Shown: piece after piece, positions 1 to 9,274 of the stretch | Layout: each line of letters opens with the position of its first letter | How positions within the stretch are numbered: position 1 is the first letter of the stretch | NCBI RefSeq assembly: GCF_934309415.1 | Contig: NZ_CAKRDI010000021.1 | Coordinates: 1 to 52,827, forward strand | From: an uncultured Mediterraneibacter sp. | GTDB lineage: Bacteria; Bacillota; Clostridia; Lachnospirales; Lachnospiraceae | Direction of reading: 5' to 3' | DNA length: 52,827 bases | Position numbers and translations under genes: made by a program | The notes under the pieces: generated by a model | What the model was told of the DNA's origin: nothing | The model's database searches: none | Seen by the model: the letters and a program-made list of their open reading frames with translations, nothing else

Positions 1-131
1 CTCCTTCTGATAAACTGCGGAGCAGTTATTCGGTTATGAGCAAGTAGCGAAGCGGATTGCGAATATCCGCTTGACATGGAATGTGAAAAAAGCAATTTGT
101 AATAAAAAATGCAAAATGAGGTGGAAAATAC
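1..131. other. Intergenic leader of the glycan locus, two small hairpins
   Basis: No gene is visible. There are two small inverted repeats: ACTGC-GGA-GCAGT near 15-27 and GCGGAT-N7-ATCCGC near 53-72. A TTGACA hexamer at 71-76 could be a -35 box, but no convincing -10 box follows at 16-18 bases. The stretch AGCGAAGCGGATTG...TTGACATGGAATG loosely resembles the distal end of the 143-bp repeat element described further right, but the match is too weak to call a copy. The gene or operon start to the left is outside the window. Confidence 0.3.
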
Positions 132-2141
132 GTGATAAAAAAGATTAAGAAAATGATGTATGGCGGGGATTATAACCCGGAACAGTGGCCGGAGGAAGTA
201 TGGCAGGAAGATATGCGTCTTTTAAAGGAAGCACATGTGGATACTCTGACTCTGAATGTATTCAGCTGGGCAGCCCTGCAGCCGTCAGAGGAAGAATATA
301 ATTTTTCAAAGCTGGATAAAATCATGGAACTGGTGAAAGACAATGGATTTCAGGTAGTTCTGGCTACTTCCACAGGAGCACATCCGGCGTGGATGGCGAA
401 GAAATATCCAGATATTTTACGTGTAGAATTTGACGGAAGAAAGAGAAAATTCGGTGGCCGTCATAATTCCTGCCCGAACAGTCCGACCTACAGAAAGTAT
501 TCCGTCCGTCTGGCAAAGAAACTGGCAGAGCGATATCAGGGATACGATAACATTGTGGCATGGCATATTTCCAATGAATATGGTGGAGAGTGTTACTGTG
601 AGAATTGTGAAAAAGCATTTCGTGTATGGCTGAAGAAGAAATATAAAACGATGGATGCGCTGAATGAGGCGTGGAATACAAGTTTCTGGGGACATACGTT
701 TTATGACTGGGATGAAATCGTACTACCGGATCTGAGAAGTGAGCATTTTGAATATGACAGAAGTCAGTTCCAGGGAATCACATTGGATTATAAGCGTTTT
801 AATTCCGAGAGTATTCTGGATTGTTATAAGATGGAATATGAGGCTGTTAAGAGTGTGACACCGGATATCCCGGTGACTACGAATCTGATGGGATTCTTTA
901 AGATGCTGGATTATAAGATGTGGGCGAAATACATGGATTTTGTATCATGGGATAATTATCCGGCGAATGAAGATTCCCCCGCCATGATCGCCATGAGTCA
1001 TGATCTGATGCGTGGAATTAAGGGAGGACAGCCATTTGTACTGATGGAGCAGACGCCGAGTGTGACGAACTGGCTGCCTTACAATGCACTGAAACGACCG
1101 GGAGTGATGCGGTTGTGGAGTTACCAGGCAGTGGCGCATGGTTCTGATTCTGTCATGTTTTTCCAGATGCGGCGTTCTACAGGAGCCTGTGAAAAACTGC
1201 ATGGCGCAGTGATTGATCATGTAGGAAAGGATGAGACAAGAGTTTATCGGGAAGTCCGGGAACTTGGTGCAGAACTGGAGCAGATCGGTGGTCTGACACT
1301 GGGAGCAAGAGCCGATGCGAAAGTGGGACTTTATTTCGACTGGGACAACTGGTGGGCAGTAGAGTGTTCAGCAGGTCCGAGCTGTGAACTGAAGTATAAG
1401 GATGAAATTTTAAATTATTACGAAGCATTCCATGGAATGAATATTCCGGTGGATCTGGTAGGTCCGGAAGAGGAGCTGGATCAGTATAAGGTTCTGATCG
1501 CACCGGTGCTGTATATGACAAAGACAGGATACGATGAGAAGATTCGTCAGTTCGTAAAAGATGGCGGAACATTTCTTACGACATTTTTCAGTGGCTATGC
1601 GGATGAGTGCGATAAGATTATTCTCGGCGGCTATCCCGGAAAACTGAAAGACATTGTGGGACTCTGGGTGGAGGAGGAAGATGCACTTCCGGCCGGAACA
1701 GAGAATTCATTTGAATACAAAGGAAGTACATATCCGGCGAAACTTCTCTGCGATCTCAGTCATCCGAAAGGCGCAGAAGTATTAGCCAGATATGACACAG
1801 ATTTTTATGCCGGAATGCCGGTTCTGACAGTAAATCATTTTGGAAAAGGAAAAGCTTACTATGTGGCAACCCGCTCCAATCCGGAGTTTTATCATACATT
1901 TCTGAAAGAAATCTGTGACGAAGGGGGGATAACGCCTGTGATCGAACCACAGAAGAATCTGGAGGCTACAGAACGAATCAATGAAAACGGAAGATTCTTA
2001 TTCCTGCTCAATCATGGAGAAGAAGAGATTCAGGTGAAACTGGACAGAACCGGAAAAGAACTGATCAGTGGAAAGGAATATACGTCCGGTGAAAAAGTAG
2101 TTCTGAGCAAAAAAGACGTAAAGATTATTTGGACGAGGTAG
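132..2141 (+). CDS. GH42 beta-galactosidase
   Basis: Retaining beta-galactosidase of family GH42, removing terminal beta-D-galactose from oligosaccharides. The N-terminus (MMYGGDYNPEQWPEE) is the family signature. Glu149 in WHISNEYGG fits the acid/base and Glu306 in FVLMEQTPS the nucleophile. Cys114, Cys154, Cys156 and Cys159 reproduce the structural zinc cluster seen in many GH42 enzymes. At 669 residues it is the usual three-domain length (TIM barrel, trimerisation, C-terminal beta domain). No signal peptide, so cytoplasmic. The GTG start at 132 was chosen because GAGGTGG at 118-124 lies 7 bases upstream; the in-frame ATG at 153 is too far from it. First gene of a run with the fucosidase and two esterases. 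In this context the likely substrate is the galactose of xyloglucan side chains; galacto-oligosaccharides are the alternative. Confidence 0.93.
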   Translation: MIKKIKKMMYGGDYNPEQWPEEVWQEDMRLLKEAHVDTLTLNVFSWAALQPSEEEYNFSKLDKIMELVKDNGFQVVLATSTGAHPAWMAKKYPDILRVEFDGRKRKFGGRHNSCPNSPTYRKYSVRLAKKLAERYQGYDNIVAWHISNEYGGECYCENCEKAFRVWLKKKYKTMDALNEAWNTSFWGHTFYDWDEIVLPDLRSEHFEYDRSQFQGITLDYKRFNSESILDCYKMEYEAVKSVTPDIPVTTNLMGFFKMLDYKMWAKYMDFVSWDNYPANEDSPAMIAMSHDLMRGIKGGQPFVLMEQTPSVTNWLPYNALKRPGVMRLWSYQAVAHGSDSVMFFQMRRSTGACEKLHGAVIDHVGKDETRVYREVRELGAELEQIGGLTLGARADAKVGLYFDWDNWWAVECSAGPSCELKYKDEILNYYEAFHGMNIPVDLVGPEEELDQYKVLIAPVLYMTKTGYDEKIRQFVKDGGTFLTTFFSGYADECDKIILGGYPGKLKDIVGLWVEEEDALPAGTENSFEYKGSTYPAKLLCDLSHPKGAEVLARYDTDFYAGMPVLTVNHFGKGKAYYVATRSNPEFYHTFLKEICDEGGITPVIEPQKNLEATERINENGRFLFLLNHGEEEIQVKLDRTGKELISGKEYTSGEKVVLSKKDVKIIWTR

Positions 2142-2147
2142 AGGAAG

Positions 2148-3632
2148 ATGACACCAGAACAGGAAAAGCAATATTTAAAGGAAATTCATACAGTGGCAGA
2201 GGGCGGCCCTTTTACACCGGACTGGAACTCTCTGTTTCAGTTTCAGGTGCCGCAGTGGTATAAAAATGCGAAATTTGGAATCTTTATCCACTGGGGACTG
2301 TACAGTCTGGCAGCCCATGCGAATGAATGGTATTCCAGAAATATGTATATCAAGGAAAAAGAAGAGTGGGAGTATCACAGAAAAACATTTGGAGAGCATA
2401 CCAAATTTGGATATAAAGATTTTATTCCGTTGTTTCAGGCTGAAAAGTTTGATCCGAAAGAATGGGCAGAGCTTTTCAGGGAAGCGGGAGCGCAGTATGT
2501 GTTTCCGGTGGCAGAGCATCACGATGGATTTCAGATGTATCAAAGTGAGATCTCAAAATATAATACATGGGATATGGGACCGCACAGAGATATCCTCGGT
2601 GAGTTAAAAGAGTCGGTGGAAGAGGAAGGAATGATATTCTGCACGTCCTCTCACCGTGCGGAACACTGGTGGTTTATGGGACATGGCAAAGAATTTGACA
2701 GTGATGTGAAAGAACCGATGAAACGTGGAGATTTCTACTGGCCTGCCATGCCGGAACCACATGAGGCAGACCTGCAGAGCAAGCCTTATCCTTCGGAAGA
2801 ATTTCTGGAAGACTGGCTGCTTCGTACCTGTGAGATCATTGATAAGTATCAGCCGTCCCTACTTTATTTTGACTGGTGGATCCAGCATGAAGCATTCCGT
2901 GAAGTATTTAAGACAATGGCAGCATACTATTATAACCGTGCCGCACAGTGGGGAAAACAGGTGGCTGTCTGCTACAAGCATGATGCCATGATGTTTGGCA
3001 GTGGAATTCTGGAAGTGGAACGCGGTGCACTGGCTGAGGCGAAGCCTTATGTATGGCAGACAGATACGGCCATTGCGAAGAACTCCTGGTGCTATACGGA
3101 TACACTGGAGTATAAGAATGCAAGACAGATTATTCAGACTCTGGTAGAGTGTATCTGTAAGAATGGAAATCTGCTTCTGAATGTGGGACCAAAAGGAGAT
3201 GGATCTATACCGGAAGAAGATGTAAAGATCTTAAAAGAGATCGGTGCATGGATGAAGAAGAACGGACAGGCAGTATATGGAAGTCGTTCGTGGAGAAAGG
3301 AAGCAGAAGGGCCAACTAAGATCCGGGAAGGGCAGTTCACAGACAATGAGGAACTGCCATATACAGAGAAAGACATTCGTTTTGTTGTAAATGGAGACAG
3401 TATCTATGCATTCGTGATGAAGTTTCCGAAGAATGGAACAGTAGTGATTCAGTCGCTGGCAGAATCAAGAGATCAGAATTCATCTGCGTTCCATGGATTG
3501 ATTGAGGATGTGAAGATTCTTGGGTATGAGGATGCAAAGATTGAATGGTCAAGAGATGAGAACGGATTCTATCTGAAAGCAGATGGTGTGGATACAGATC
3601 TGCCAGTGGCTGTGCGTGTGAAAGTGCGTTAA
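2148..3632 (+). CDS. GH29 alpha-L-fucosidase
   Basis: Alpha-L-fucosidase of family GH29, releasing L-fucose from glycan ends. The N-terminal barrel motifs are clear: KFGIFIHWGLYS near residues 42-53 and AEHHDGFQMY near 122-131. Asp242 in LLYFDWW fits the catalytic nucleophile. The second half has the GNLLLNVGPKGDG strand typical of the family, and a C-terminal beta domain follows. It has 494 residues and no signal peptide, so it is cytoplasmic. It starts 6 bases after the GH42 stop, with a purine-rich AGGTAGAGGAAG upstream, and is surely co-transcribed. Next to GH42 and YicI-type GH31 enzymes, it most plausibly removes the alpha-1,2-fucose that caps galactose in fucosylated xyloglucan. Host mucin or milk glycans are alternatives. 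The acid/base residue, which varies in this family, was not assigned. Confidence 0.92.
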   Translation: MTPEQEKQYLKEIHTVAEGGPFTPDWNSLFQFQVPQWYKNAKFGIFIHWGLYSLAAHANEWYSRNMYIKEKEEWEYHRKTFGEHTKFGYKDFIPLFQAEKFDPKEWAELFREAGAQYVFPVAEHHDGFQMYQSEISKYNTWDMGPHRDILGELKESVEEEGMIFCTSSHRAEHWWFMGHGKEFDSDVKEPMKRGDFYWPAMPEPHEADLQSKPYPSEEFLEDWLLRTCEIIDKYQPSLLYFDWWIQHEAFREVFKTMAAYYYNRAAQWGKQVAVCYKHDAMMFGSGILEVERGALAEAKPYVWQTDTAIAKNSWCYTDTLEYKNARQIIQTLVECICKNGNLLLNVGPKGDGSIPEEDVKILKEIGAWMKKNGQAVYGSRSWRKEAEGPTKIREGQFTDNEELPYTEKDIRFVVNGDSIYAFVMKFPKNGTVVIQSLAESRDQNSSAFHGLIEDVKILGYEDAKIEWSRDENGFYLKADGVDTDLPVAVRVKVR

Positions 3633-3854
3633 AATCTGTTGATGGAAAATGGATATCGTTTAAAAGTATGTTTTGTCTCTAAAACGTGTTTGGAGATAGC
3701 TTTCAGTAAGAGATACTTTATAATTTGTGAGAATATTTTGAGGTATTTTGGGATAGCAGTTTAATAGATGAAGATGATATAAGAATATTTTATAAAAGTG
3801 CAAAAAGCAGTTTTTACGCAGTTAAAAGAAAATTATAGAAGAAGAGATATAAAA

Positions 3855-4532
3855 ATGAGCAAGAGAATTTTATTTACAGGTGACAGCATTTCTGATGGAA
3901 ACAGATATAAAGAGGAAAAGGACAGAGGAGATCTGAATCATCAGATCGGTCACAGTTATGTGTATGTGATTGATGCTTTAATGGGAAGTAAATATCCGGA
4001 GAAAGAACTGGAATTTTTCAACCGGGGAATTTCAGGAAACCGTGTGATTGAGTTATACGGAAGAATTTATGAGGATATGATCGCGCTGAAACCGGATGTG
4101 GTAAGTATTCTGGTGGGAGTAAATGATGGACCACAGGCGGAACATGGATGTCATGCAACCGGAGCGGCTTATGGAACAATTTACAGAATGATGTTGAAAG
4201 AATTAAAAGAAGCCTGCCCGGATGTGAAACTTGTGGTGATGGAACCATTTATCGGAAAAGAAGGTCCGGTCTATGATGATGATTATGAGTTATGGGCAGA
4301 GTGTATTGGAGCATATCAGCAGGAAGCAAGAAAGATCGCGGAAGAATTTGATGCAGTATTTGTGCCGCTTCAGGAAATGTTCGACAGAGCGTGTGAAAAG
4401 CGTGAGACGCATTACTGGATCTGGGATGGAATCCATCCGACTGAGGCCGGACATGGACTGATCGCGAGACAGTGGCTGAAATATGCAGGACATCTGATAG
4501 GAGGAAATGAAGATGAGATTTACGAAATATAA
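3855..4532 (+). CDS. SGNH/GDSL-type carbohydrate esterase
   Basis: A 225-residue SGNH hydrolase. Block I is FTGDSISDG with nucleophile Ser11; GNRV near 61-64 carries the block II glycine; GVND at 88-91 is block III; DGIHPTEAGH gives Asp191 and His194 of the triad. The compact size without signal peptide matches intracellular acetylesterases acting on oligosaccharides. The ATG at 3855 is preferred: AGAAGAAGAG lies just upstream and the next residues (MSKRILFTGDS) are the conserved start. An in-frame GTG at 3798 would add 19 unconserved residues. It overlaps the following esterase gene by 20 bases. In this locus it probably removes O-acetyl groups, as found on xyloglucan galactose, but the leaving group cannot be read from the sequence. 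Confidence 0.85.
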   Translation: MSKRILFTGDSISDGNRYKEEKDRGDLNHQIGHSYVYVIDALMGSKYPEKELEFFNRGISGNRVIELYGRIYEDMIALKPDVVSILVGVNDGPQAEHGCHATGAAYGTIYRMMLKELKEACPDVKLVVMEPFIGKEGPVYDDDYELWAECIGAYQQEARKIAEEFDAVFVPLQEMFDRACEKRETHYWIWDGIHPTEAGHGLIARQWLKYAGHLIGGNEDEIYEI

Positions 4533-5715
4533 TTCTATGACGGATATTTTAAAATATCCGCAGATGCGGGAGTATCTGCAGGTCTTTTATTCAGAGTATC
4601 TGTTTGATATGTATCCGAAAGAACTGTATGATCTTCCGATCGCGAGAGAGGAACAGGTGGCCAAAACTCCGTGGGGAGAGCCGTTTTCAATCGTTGCAGA
4701 TCAGTTGATGGACGCGGTGAATCTGGTGCTGGATCTGAAAGAAAATCACACTAGAAGAGCAATTGCACTCTGGGAGTACGAGGAGGAGAATGGAATTTAC
4801 GGAGAATGGACGTTAGAGAAGAATGCCCATGGCGGAAAGGAGAGAGTCTGCCTGATCACACCGGATATGGAGCAATTGAAGAAAGAAAAAAGCATCTTTG
4901 GAGACAGAAAACGTCCGGCTGTGATCATATGCCCGGGTGGCGGCTATGAAGAAGTGTGCTTTAGCGGGGAAGGAACTCCGGTGATGTATTTCATGGAAGC
5001 AAATGGATATGGAGCATTTATGCTGAAATACCGTGTGGGAAAAGATGGTGTGTATCCGGCTCCGCAGGAAGACCTTGCGCGAGCAATCCGCCATGTAAGG
5101 GCACATGCGGAAGAATATCAGATTGATCCGAAGAATGTGATGGTTCTTGGTGGTTCCGCAGGTGGCCATCTGTGTGCTTCTGAGGCGGCACTTTATGGAA
5201 GAACCGGGTATGACAATCTCTGTCTGGTTTCTTCAAAAGAGGTGGCTTCTGAGAAAGAGTCAAAAGAGACAGGCGAAGAAAAAGCGTTAGCAGGATTGCT
5301 TTATGAAGACCAGGCAGGTGAATTCAAAGGCATTAGTGCAAAACCGGATAAGGTAGCATTATGCTATCCGGTCATCAGTCTGGAAAAGGAAATTCACGAA
5401 GGAAGCGCAAAAGCGCTGACTGGTGGTGAGAAAGAAGAAACAGAACTTCTGAGACATAAACTTTCAGTGGAAAATCTTGTGACAGAGGAGTATCCGCCGA
5501 CCTTTGTATGGACCTGCGCGGACGATGACTGTGTGCCTCCGTCCAATGCAGTACGGATGGGAGAAGCACTGGAAAAGGCTGGTGTCCCGCATGAATTGCA
5601 TGTGTACCCGACAGGTGGACATGGCTGTGCGCTGGCTTACTCTAAATCAGCACATGACTGGAGTCAGGCGATGCTGGAATTCTTTCAGAATATTGACAAA
5701 CAGGACAGAGATTAA
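4513..5715 (+). CDS. Alpha/beta-hydrolase esterase (acetylesterase-like)
   Basis: Serine esterase of the alpha/beta-hydrolase fold, close to the group called acetyl-xylan or feruloyl esterase-like. The oxyanion motif is PGGGY at 141-145. The nucleophile elbow is GGSAGGH with Ser215. Near the end, CADDDCVPP carries the acid and GGHGCAL the histidine. It is about 400 residues because of roughly 130 residues ahead of the hydrolase core and an insert near 230-275. No signal peptide. Two ATGs compete: 4507 and 4513. AGGAGG at 4499-4504 is only 2 bases from the first but 8 from the second, so 4513 is preferred. The overlap with the SGNH gene suggests translational coupling and a shared task: deacetylating imported oligosaccharides. 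Exact substrate unknown. Confidence 0.82.
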   Translation: MRFTKYNSMTDILKYPQMREYLQVFYSEYLFDMYPKELYDLPIAREEQVAKTPWGEPFSIVADQLMDAVNLVLDLKENHTRRAIALWEYEEENGIYGEWTLEKNAHGGKERVCLITPDMEQLKKEKSIFGDRKRPAVIICPGGGYEEVCFSGEGTPVMYFMEANGYGAFMLKYRVGKDGVYPAPQEDLARAIRHVRAHAEEYQIDPKNVMVLGGSAGGHLCASEAALYGRTGYDNLCLVSSKEVASEKESKETGEEKALAGLLYEDQAGEFKGISAKPDKVALCYPVISLEKEIHEGSAKALTGGEKEETELLRHKLSVENLVTEEYPPTFVWTCADDDCVPPSNAVRMGEALEKAGVPHELHVYPTGGHGCALAYSKSAHDWSQAMLEFFQNIDKQDRD

Positions 5716-5723
5716 CAGATGAA

Positions 5724-5765
5724 AAAAATCCGGCGATAACTTTGGAGTTACGTGCCGGATTTTTG
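5724..5765. terminator. Bidirectional terminator between convergent operons
   Basis: A strong hairpin: AAAAATCCGGC at 5724-5734 pairs with GCCGGATTTTT at 5754-5764, with a second inner stem TAACT-TTGG-AGTTA. It has T-runs in both directions and sits between the plus-strand esterase gene (ends 5715) and the minus-strand response regulator (ends 5832), so it can end both transcripts. Confidence 0.9.
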
Positions 5766-5831
5766 TATTTTATGGTGAAAAGCGGATCATTTCTATGTTT
5801 TGTGTTCTGCAGATCAGCAGAGAAAATCATT

Positions 5832-7373
5832 TTATTGTGGTGCAGCCTTACGGTATTCGGCTGGGCTTGTTCCAACATATTTTTTGAATTTTTTATGGAA
5901 GTAATCTACGTTGCTGTAGCCGATCTGCTCGGCAATCTCATAGACTTTCAGGTTATCCTGTTCCAGAAGTTTCTTTGCTTCATCAATTCGGACCTGATCC
6001 ACATAGGAATTAAAGTTTACGCCAAGCTTCTTGTTGAATACTTTTCCGAGATAGGAACTGCTGTATCCAAACAGTGGGGCGATATTTTCCAGTTTCAGAT
6101 TCTCGCGGTAGTTATGATGGATGTAGTAGAGAACTTCATCCATTACATTTTCACCGGAAGAATATCCGACAGAATGAGTCCACATATCAAACTGTTCTGC
6201 CAGAAATGAAATGATTTCATACAGATAGTATTTTCTTTCCAGCAGATCAATCGCGGAGGCATTTGCAAGGAACGGAATGTCCACATTCGGATAGAGCTGC
6301 ATGATCTTCTGCTTCACGAGAATGTAGAGATCGATCAGGAAATGTTTGATCGTGGTGATCTCTTCTCTGGAGTAATGCAGTGATTCAGAGAGTTCTCTTA
6401 ATGTCTCGGTAATCAGTGTCTGGTTGTGAGACTGAATGAAATTACTGAATTTCTCTGCATAAGCAGGAGCTGAATCCCGTGTGAGTTTCGGTTCAGAATC
6501 AGGAAGATCATACAAAGTCTCATATCCGATGATGTGCTGGTTTTCATCACAGAAAAATCTTCGATCGCAGAGTTTGCATACATCATCAAAAGACAGATGA
6601 ATATCCCGTACGCGGGAAACTTTCTGTCCATATGCAAGAAAGACGGAATCAAACGGAGATCCTTTCTGTGGAGCTACCTGATAATGACGCAGCAGGTCTT
6701 CAAACTTGGAGATGGCAAAATCTCCTTTCAAAAGGATGATCTTGCGCTGATCCAGCTCGATAATATCAAAGGTGTTATTATCCTGATTGGTGACGCGCAT
6801 CAGATCAGCGAAATTCCAGGTTGGATAGAAATAATTCTGGTTGTAGTTCTCATAAGAGATTACCTGATAAATATTTGCATTCAAGTGCAGATCATTGAAA
6901 TCCAATCTGGAATAATCGCAGATATTCTGCATGATCTCCTGAAGAATTCCCTGTTTGGCTTTGTCACGATACTGGTTATAGAAATTCTGGTTTTTGGCTT
7001 CTGTCTGCAACAGATCATGAACAGACCGTACAGCCTGTTCCAGTTCGTCTTCATCAATCGGTTTAGTGAGATAAAAATCAACACCATAGCGCATGGCAGT
7101 CTGAGCCAGCTTAAAATCTGTGACACCGCTCAAGATGATAAATTTACCGGTGTATCCCTGTTCAACAGCAGCCTGCACCACTTCGATCCCGGTCATTTTC
7201 GGCATACGGATATCCATCATGACAAGATCCGGTTTCAGACTCAGGATCTTTTCCAGTGCATCCGCACCGTCAGAGGCAGTCTGGCAGATGGTAAAACCAA
7301 GACTGTTCCAGTCGATAATATATTTCAGACCTTCCAGTACAATCTTTTCATCGTCCGCAATTAAAACGTTCAT
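5832..7373 (-). CDS. YesN-type response regulator, REC + AraC HTH
   Basis: DNA-binding response regulator of 513 residues. The receiver domain covers about 1-120: acidic pair Asp8/Asp9, phosphoacceptor Asp54 in VMMDIRMPKM, and the conserved lysine in YLTKPID near 105. The middle about 270 residues are a linker region usual in this family. An AraC-type double helix-turn-helix occupies the last 100 residues (LENIAPLFGYSSSYLGKVF and YEIAEQIGYSNVDYFHKKF). It is encoded as the second gene of an operon with the sensor kinase, overlapping it by 4 bases (ATGA). Regulators of this type commonly control neighbouring glycan-uptake and hydrolase genes, so the flanking glycosidase genes are the likely targets. 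The inducing sugar is not known. Confidence 0.92.
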   Translation of the reverse strand: MNVLIADDEKIVLEGLKYIIDWNSLGFTICQTASDGADALEKILSLKPDLVMMDIRMPKMTGIEVVQAAVEQGYTGKFIILSGVTDFKLAQTAMRYGVDFYLTKPIDEDELEQAVRSVHDLLQTEAKNQNFYNQYRDKAKQGILQEIMQNICDYSRLDFNDLHLNANIYQVISYENYNQNYFYPTWNFADLMRVTNQDNNTFDIIELDQRKIILLKGDFAISKFEDLLRHYQVAPQKGSPFDSVFLAYGQKVSRVRDIHLSFDDVCKLCDRRFFCDENQHIIGYETLYDLPDSEPKLTRDSAPAYAEKFSNFIQSHNQTLITETLRELSESLHYSREEITTIKHFLIDLYILVKQKIMQLYPNVDIPFLANASAIDLLERKYYLYEIISFLAEQFDMWTHSVGYSSGENVMDEVLYYIHHNYRENLKLENIAPLFGYSSSYLGKVFNKKLGVNFNSYVDQVRIDEAKKLLEQDNLKVYEIAEQIGYSNVDYFHKKFKKYVGTSPAEYRKAAPQ

Positions 7374-9184
7374 ATTTCTTCCTCCCTGAGATTAATAAGC
7401 GGAATGGTCAGTGTGACCAGTGTTCCCATGCCCGGGCGGCTCTTCAGGGTCAGTCCGTACTGGCTTCCGTAGAAGAGATGTACCCGGTTATTGATATTAT
7501 AAAGTCCCACGCCATGATCGGATTCCGGCTGTGGAATATCCAGATGTTCGATGACATAATCCAGACGTTCCTGACTCATGCCGACACCATTGTCGAAGAC
7601 ATCTGCTGTCAGGACATCATTTGCGCCTCTGGAGATCTTGATAATGATATGCCCGTCATATTCCGCATCGCGCAATCCGTGAGAAAAGGCATTTTCTACG
7701 ATCGGCTGAATGAGAAGCGGCAGGATCTGGTAGTTGGACGGCTGCAGATGCTCATCTACACGGATCGTGTATCCAAGTTTACTTCCGAAACGGATCTGCT
7801 GGATGGAGAGATAGGTGCGGATATAATCAATCTCTTTATCCAGAGTGGTGGCAGTTGATTTTGTATTGTTTAAAACATACCGCATGGATTTTCCAAGCAG
7901 CTTGATCGCAGTGGCAACTTCACGATTTCCTTCAGCAAAGGCTTTCATGCGAATGGTTTCCAGCGTATTGTAAAGGAAATGTGGGTTGATCTGGTTGGCA
8001 AGAAGCTTCAGTTCCATCTGTTGTTGCTGGTTGTAAAGCATCTGTTCGTTGATCTTTGATTCATAGATCTCCGCTTCAGTCTGTTTCAGTTTTGCGACCA
8101 TTGTGGTCAGATCTTTAAAGGTAGCGGTCAGCTCATCATCTCCCTGCATGGAATTCACAATTTCATAGGCATTGTGGGAGACTTTATACATAGCCAGGCG
8201 TAATGTCTGGATCCTGTCACTGAAATATCTGGCATACAGGAAAATGATCAGTGCCGAGATTGCAATTGTACATAAGAAAGTTGCAATCAATACAAGTGCC
8301 AGCCGATGGATATAGTACAATGCATCTCTGGATGCAACAAGGATATTAATCTGGTCTTTCGTGTTGTATGGCGTCAGTGTAGTGAGAGAACAGATGGCAT
8401 TTTCTCCATGTATAGTGTACTTTCCGGTAGTCTGCTTTTTCGACATATTATCCAGTGAGACAGGAAGCGAATTTCCGGCATAGGACCGGTCAGAGCTGAA
8501 AAAGACCGGATCGGAATTTACAGAAATATATACATCGTATTCGTCACGTTGGATCAGGTTCTTCAGGTAGTCGTTGGATACAGTCAGTACAAGGACTGCA
8601 TAGGATCCTGTCTGGGGAATTGGAATATGACAGTAGTAATTTAATTCCCAGTAAAAGACACCGTAAGTGCCGATTCGCAGAGAAGATTTCCAGAAATTGC
8701 CGCGCGTGGAGGCTGCCTGTCGGTACCAGAGGGTATCCTCGATGGAGTCTGTGATCGGATAAAAATAATTGGAGTCTTCGTGCAGCTGGAATGCATCGTT
8801 CTGTATATAGAGTTTCAGACCGGATAAGGTTGCGTTCCTGGACAGAATTTCTGTAAATCCTTCGTAGCGTTTCAGTGCATCCTGAGCTTGCGTGGCATCT
8901 GTGTAATCATCGGAAAGGATTGAGCGCAGTTCTTCATCATTTACAACGTTATTATAAATATTTTCAGTGTACAGTGTTGTTGCCACAAGTACAGACTGAA
9001 CCTGTCTGGCTTTCATGGCAGTTAGATGCTCATAGTTCTGTGTCTGCTGATGATAAGAAAAGATATACACAATAGAACCAATCAGCAGGATGGGAAGGAT
9101 AATTGCAAAAATATACAGAGAGCGCAGCTGCGTTCCGACATTCTGTTTTGAAAAATAAGTAAGTTTTGATCCTTTCAGTTTCAT
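7370..9184 (-). CDS. YesM-type membrane sensor histidine kinase
   Basis: Sensor kinase of 604 residues. Membrane helix 1 is near 22-43 and helix 2 near 295-317; the roughly 250 residues between them form an extracellular Cache-like sensor. A HAMP-like stretch follows. The phosphoacceptor His402 lies in NQINPHFLYNTLE, the hallmark of the LytS/YesM His_kinase family, and DNGVGM marks the ATPase N-box/G1 region. The ATG at 9184 is chosen because GGAGGAAACCT lies directly upstream; an upstream in-frame start would add 19 residues. It is transcribed divergently from the GH31 gene and ahead of the YesN-like regulator. It presumably detects an extracellular oligosaccharide, possibly through a binding protein, and phosphorylates the partner regulator. 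Confidence 0.92.
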   Translation of the reverse strand: MKLKGSKLTYFSKQNVGTQLRSLYIFAIILPILLIGSIVYIFSYHQQTQNYEHLTAMKARQVQSVLVATTLYTENIYNNVVNDEELRSILSDDYTDATQAQDALKRYEGFTEILSRNATLSGLKLYIQNDAFQLHEDSNYFYPITDSIEDTLWYRQAASTRGNFWKSSLRIGTYGVFYWELNYYCHIPIPQTGSYAVLVLTVSNDYLKNLIQRDEYDVYISVNSDPVFFSSDRSYAGNSLPVSLDNMSKKQTTGKYTIHGENAICSLTTLTPYNTKDQINILVASRDALYYIHRLALVLIATFLCTIAISALIIFLYARYFSDRIQTLRLAMYKVSHNAYEIVNSMQGDDELTATFKDLTTMVAKLKQTEAEIYESKINEQMLYNQQQQMELKLLANQINPHFLYNTLETIRMKAFAEGNREVATAIKLLGKSMRYVLNNTKSTATTLDKEIDYIRTYLSIQQIRFGSKLGYTIRVDEHLQPSNYQILPLLIQPIVENAFSHGLRDAEYDGHIIIKISRGANDVLTADVFDNGVGMSQERLDYVIEHLDIPQPESDHGVGLYNINNRVHLFYGSQYGLTLKSRPGMGTLVTLTIPLINLREEEI

Positions 9185-9211
9185 AGGTTTCCTCCAGTAG
9201 TTCATTTCCTT

Positions 9212-9241
9212 AGTATATAGCATATCAGAACAGAAGTGCAA
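9212..9241 (-). promoter_or_regulatory. Candidate promoter of the sensor kinase operon
   Basis: On the minus strand TTGCAC (9236-9241) is followed after 18 bases by TATACT (9212-9217), 28 bases before the kinase ATG. The -10 box is close to consensus and the -35 box is weak, as expected for an activated promoter. A perfect palindrome lies just upstream at 9247-9274. Confidence 0.55.
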
Positions 9242-9246
9242 ATGTA

Positions 9247-9274
9247 ACCGTATTTTTGAACGGAAAAATACGGT
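9247..9274. promoter_or_regulatory. Perfect 11-bp inverted repeat, candidate operator
   Basis: ACCGTATTTTT (9247-9257) and AAAAATACGGT (9264-9274) form a perfect palindrome with a 6-base spacer. It sits 5 bases upstream of the weak -35 box of the kinase/regulator operon and about 225 bases before the divergent GH31 start. Position and symmetry suggest a regulator binding site. It lacks the T-run expected of a terminator in this place. Confidence 0.5.

Noticed and set aside
1..131. A further copy of the 143-bp element at the left edge
   Set aside because: Only short scattered identities (AGCGAAG, TTGACATGG) are present; the diagnostic ATTCAGGCCAAAACGT and palindrome are absent.
6534..7364. 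Plus-strand open frame across the response regulator
   Set aside because: It is antisense to a clear REC-AraC gene and shows no protein family pattern.
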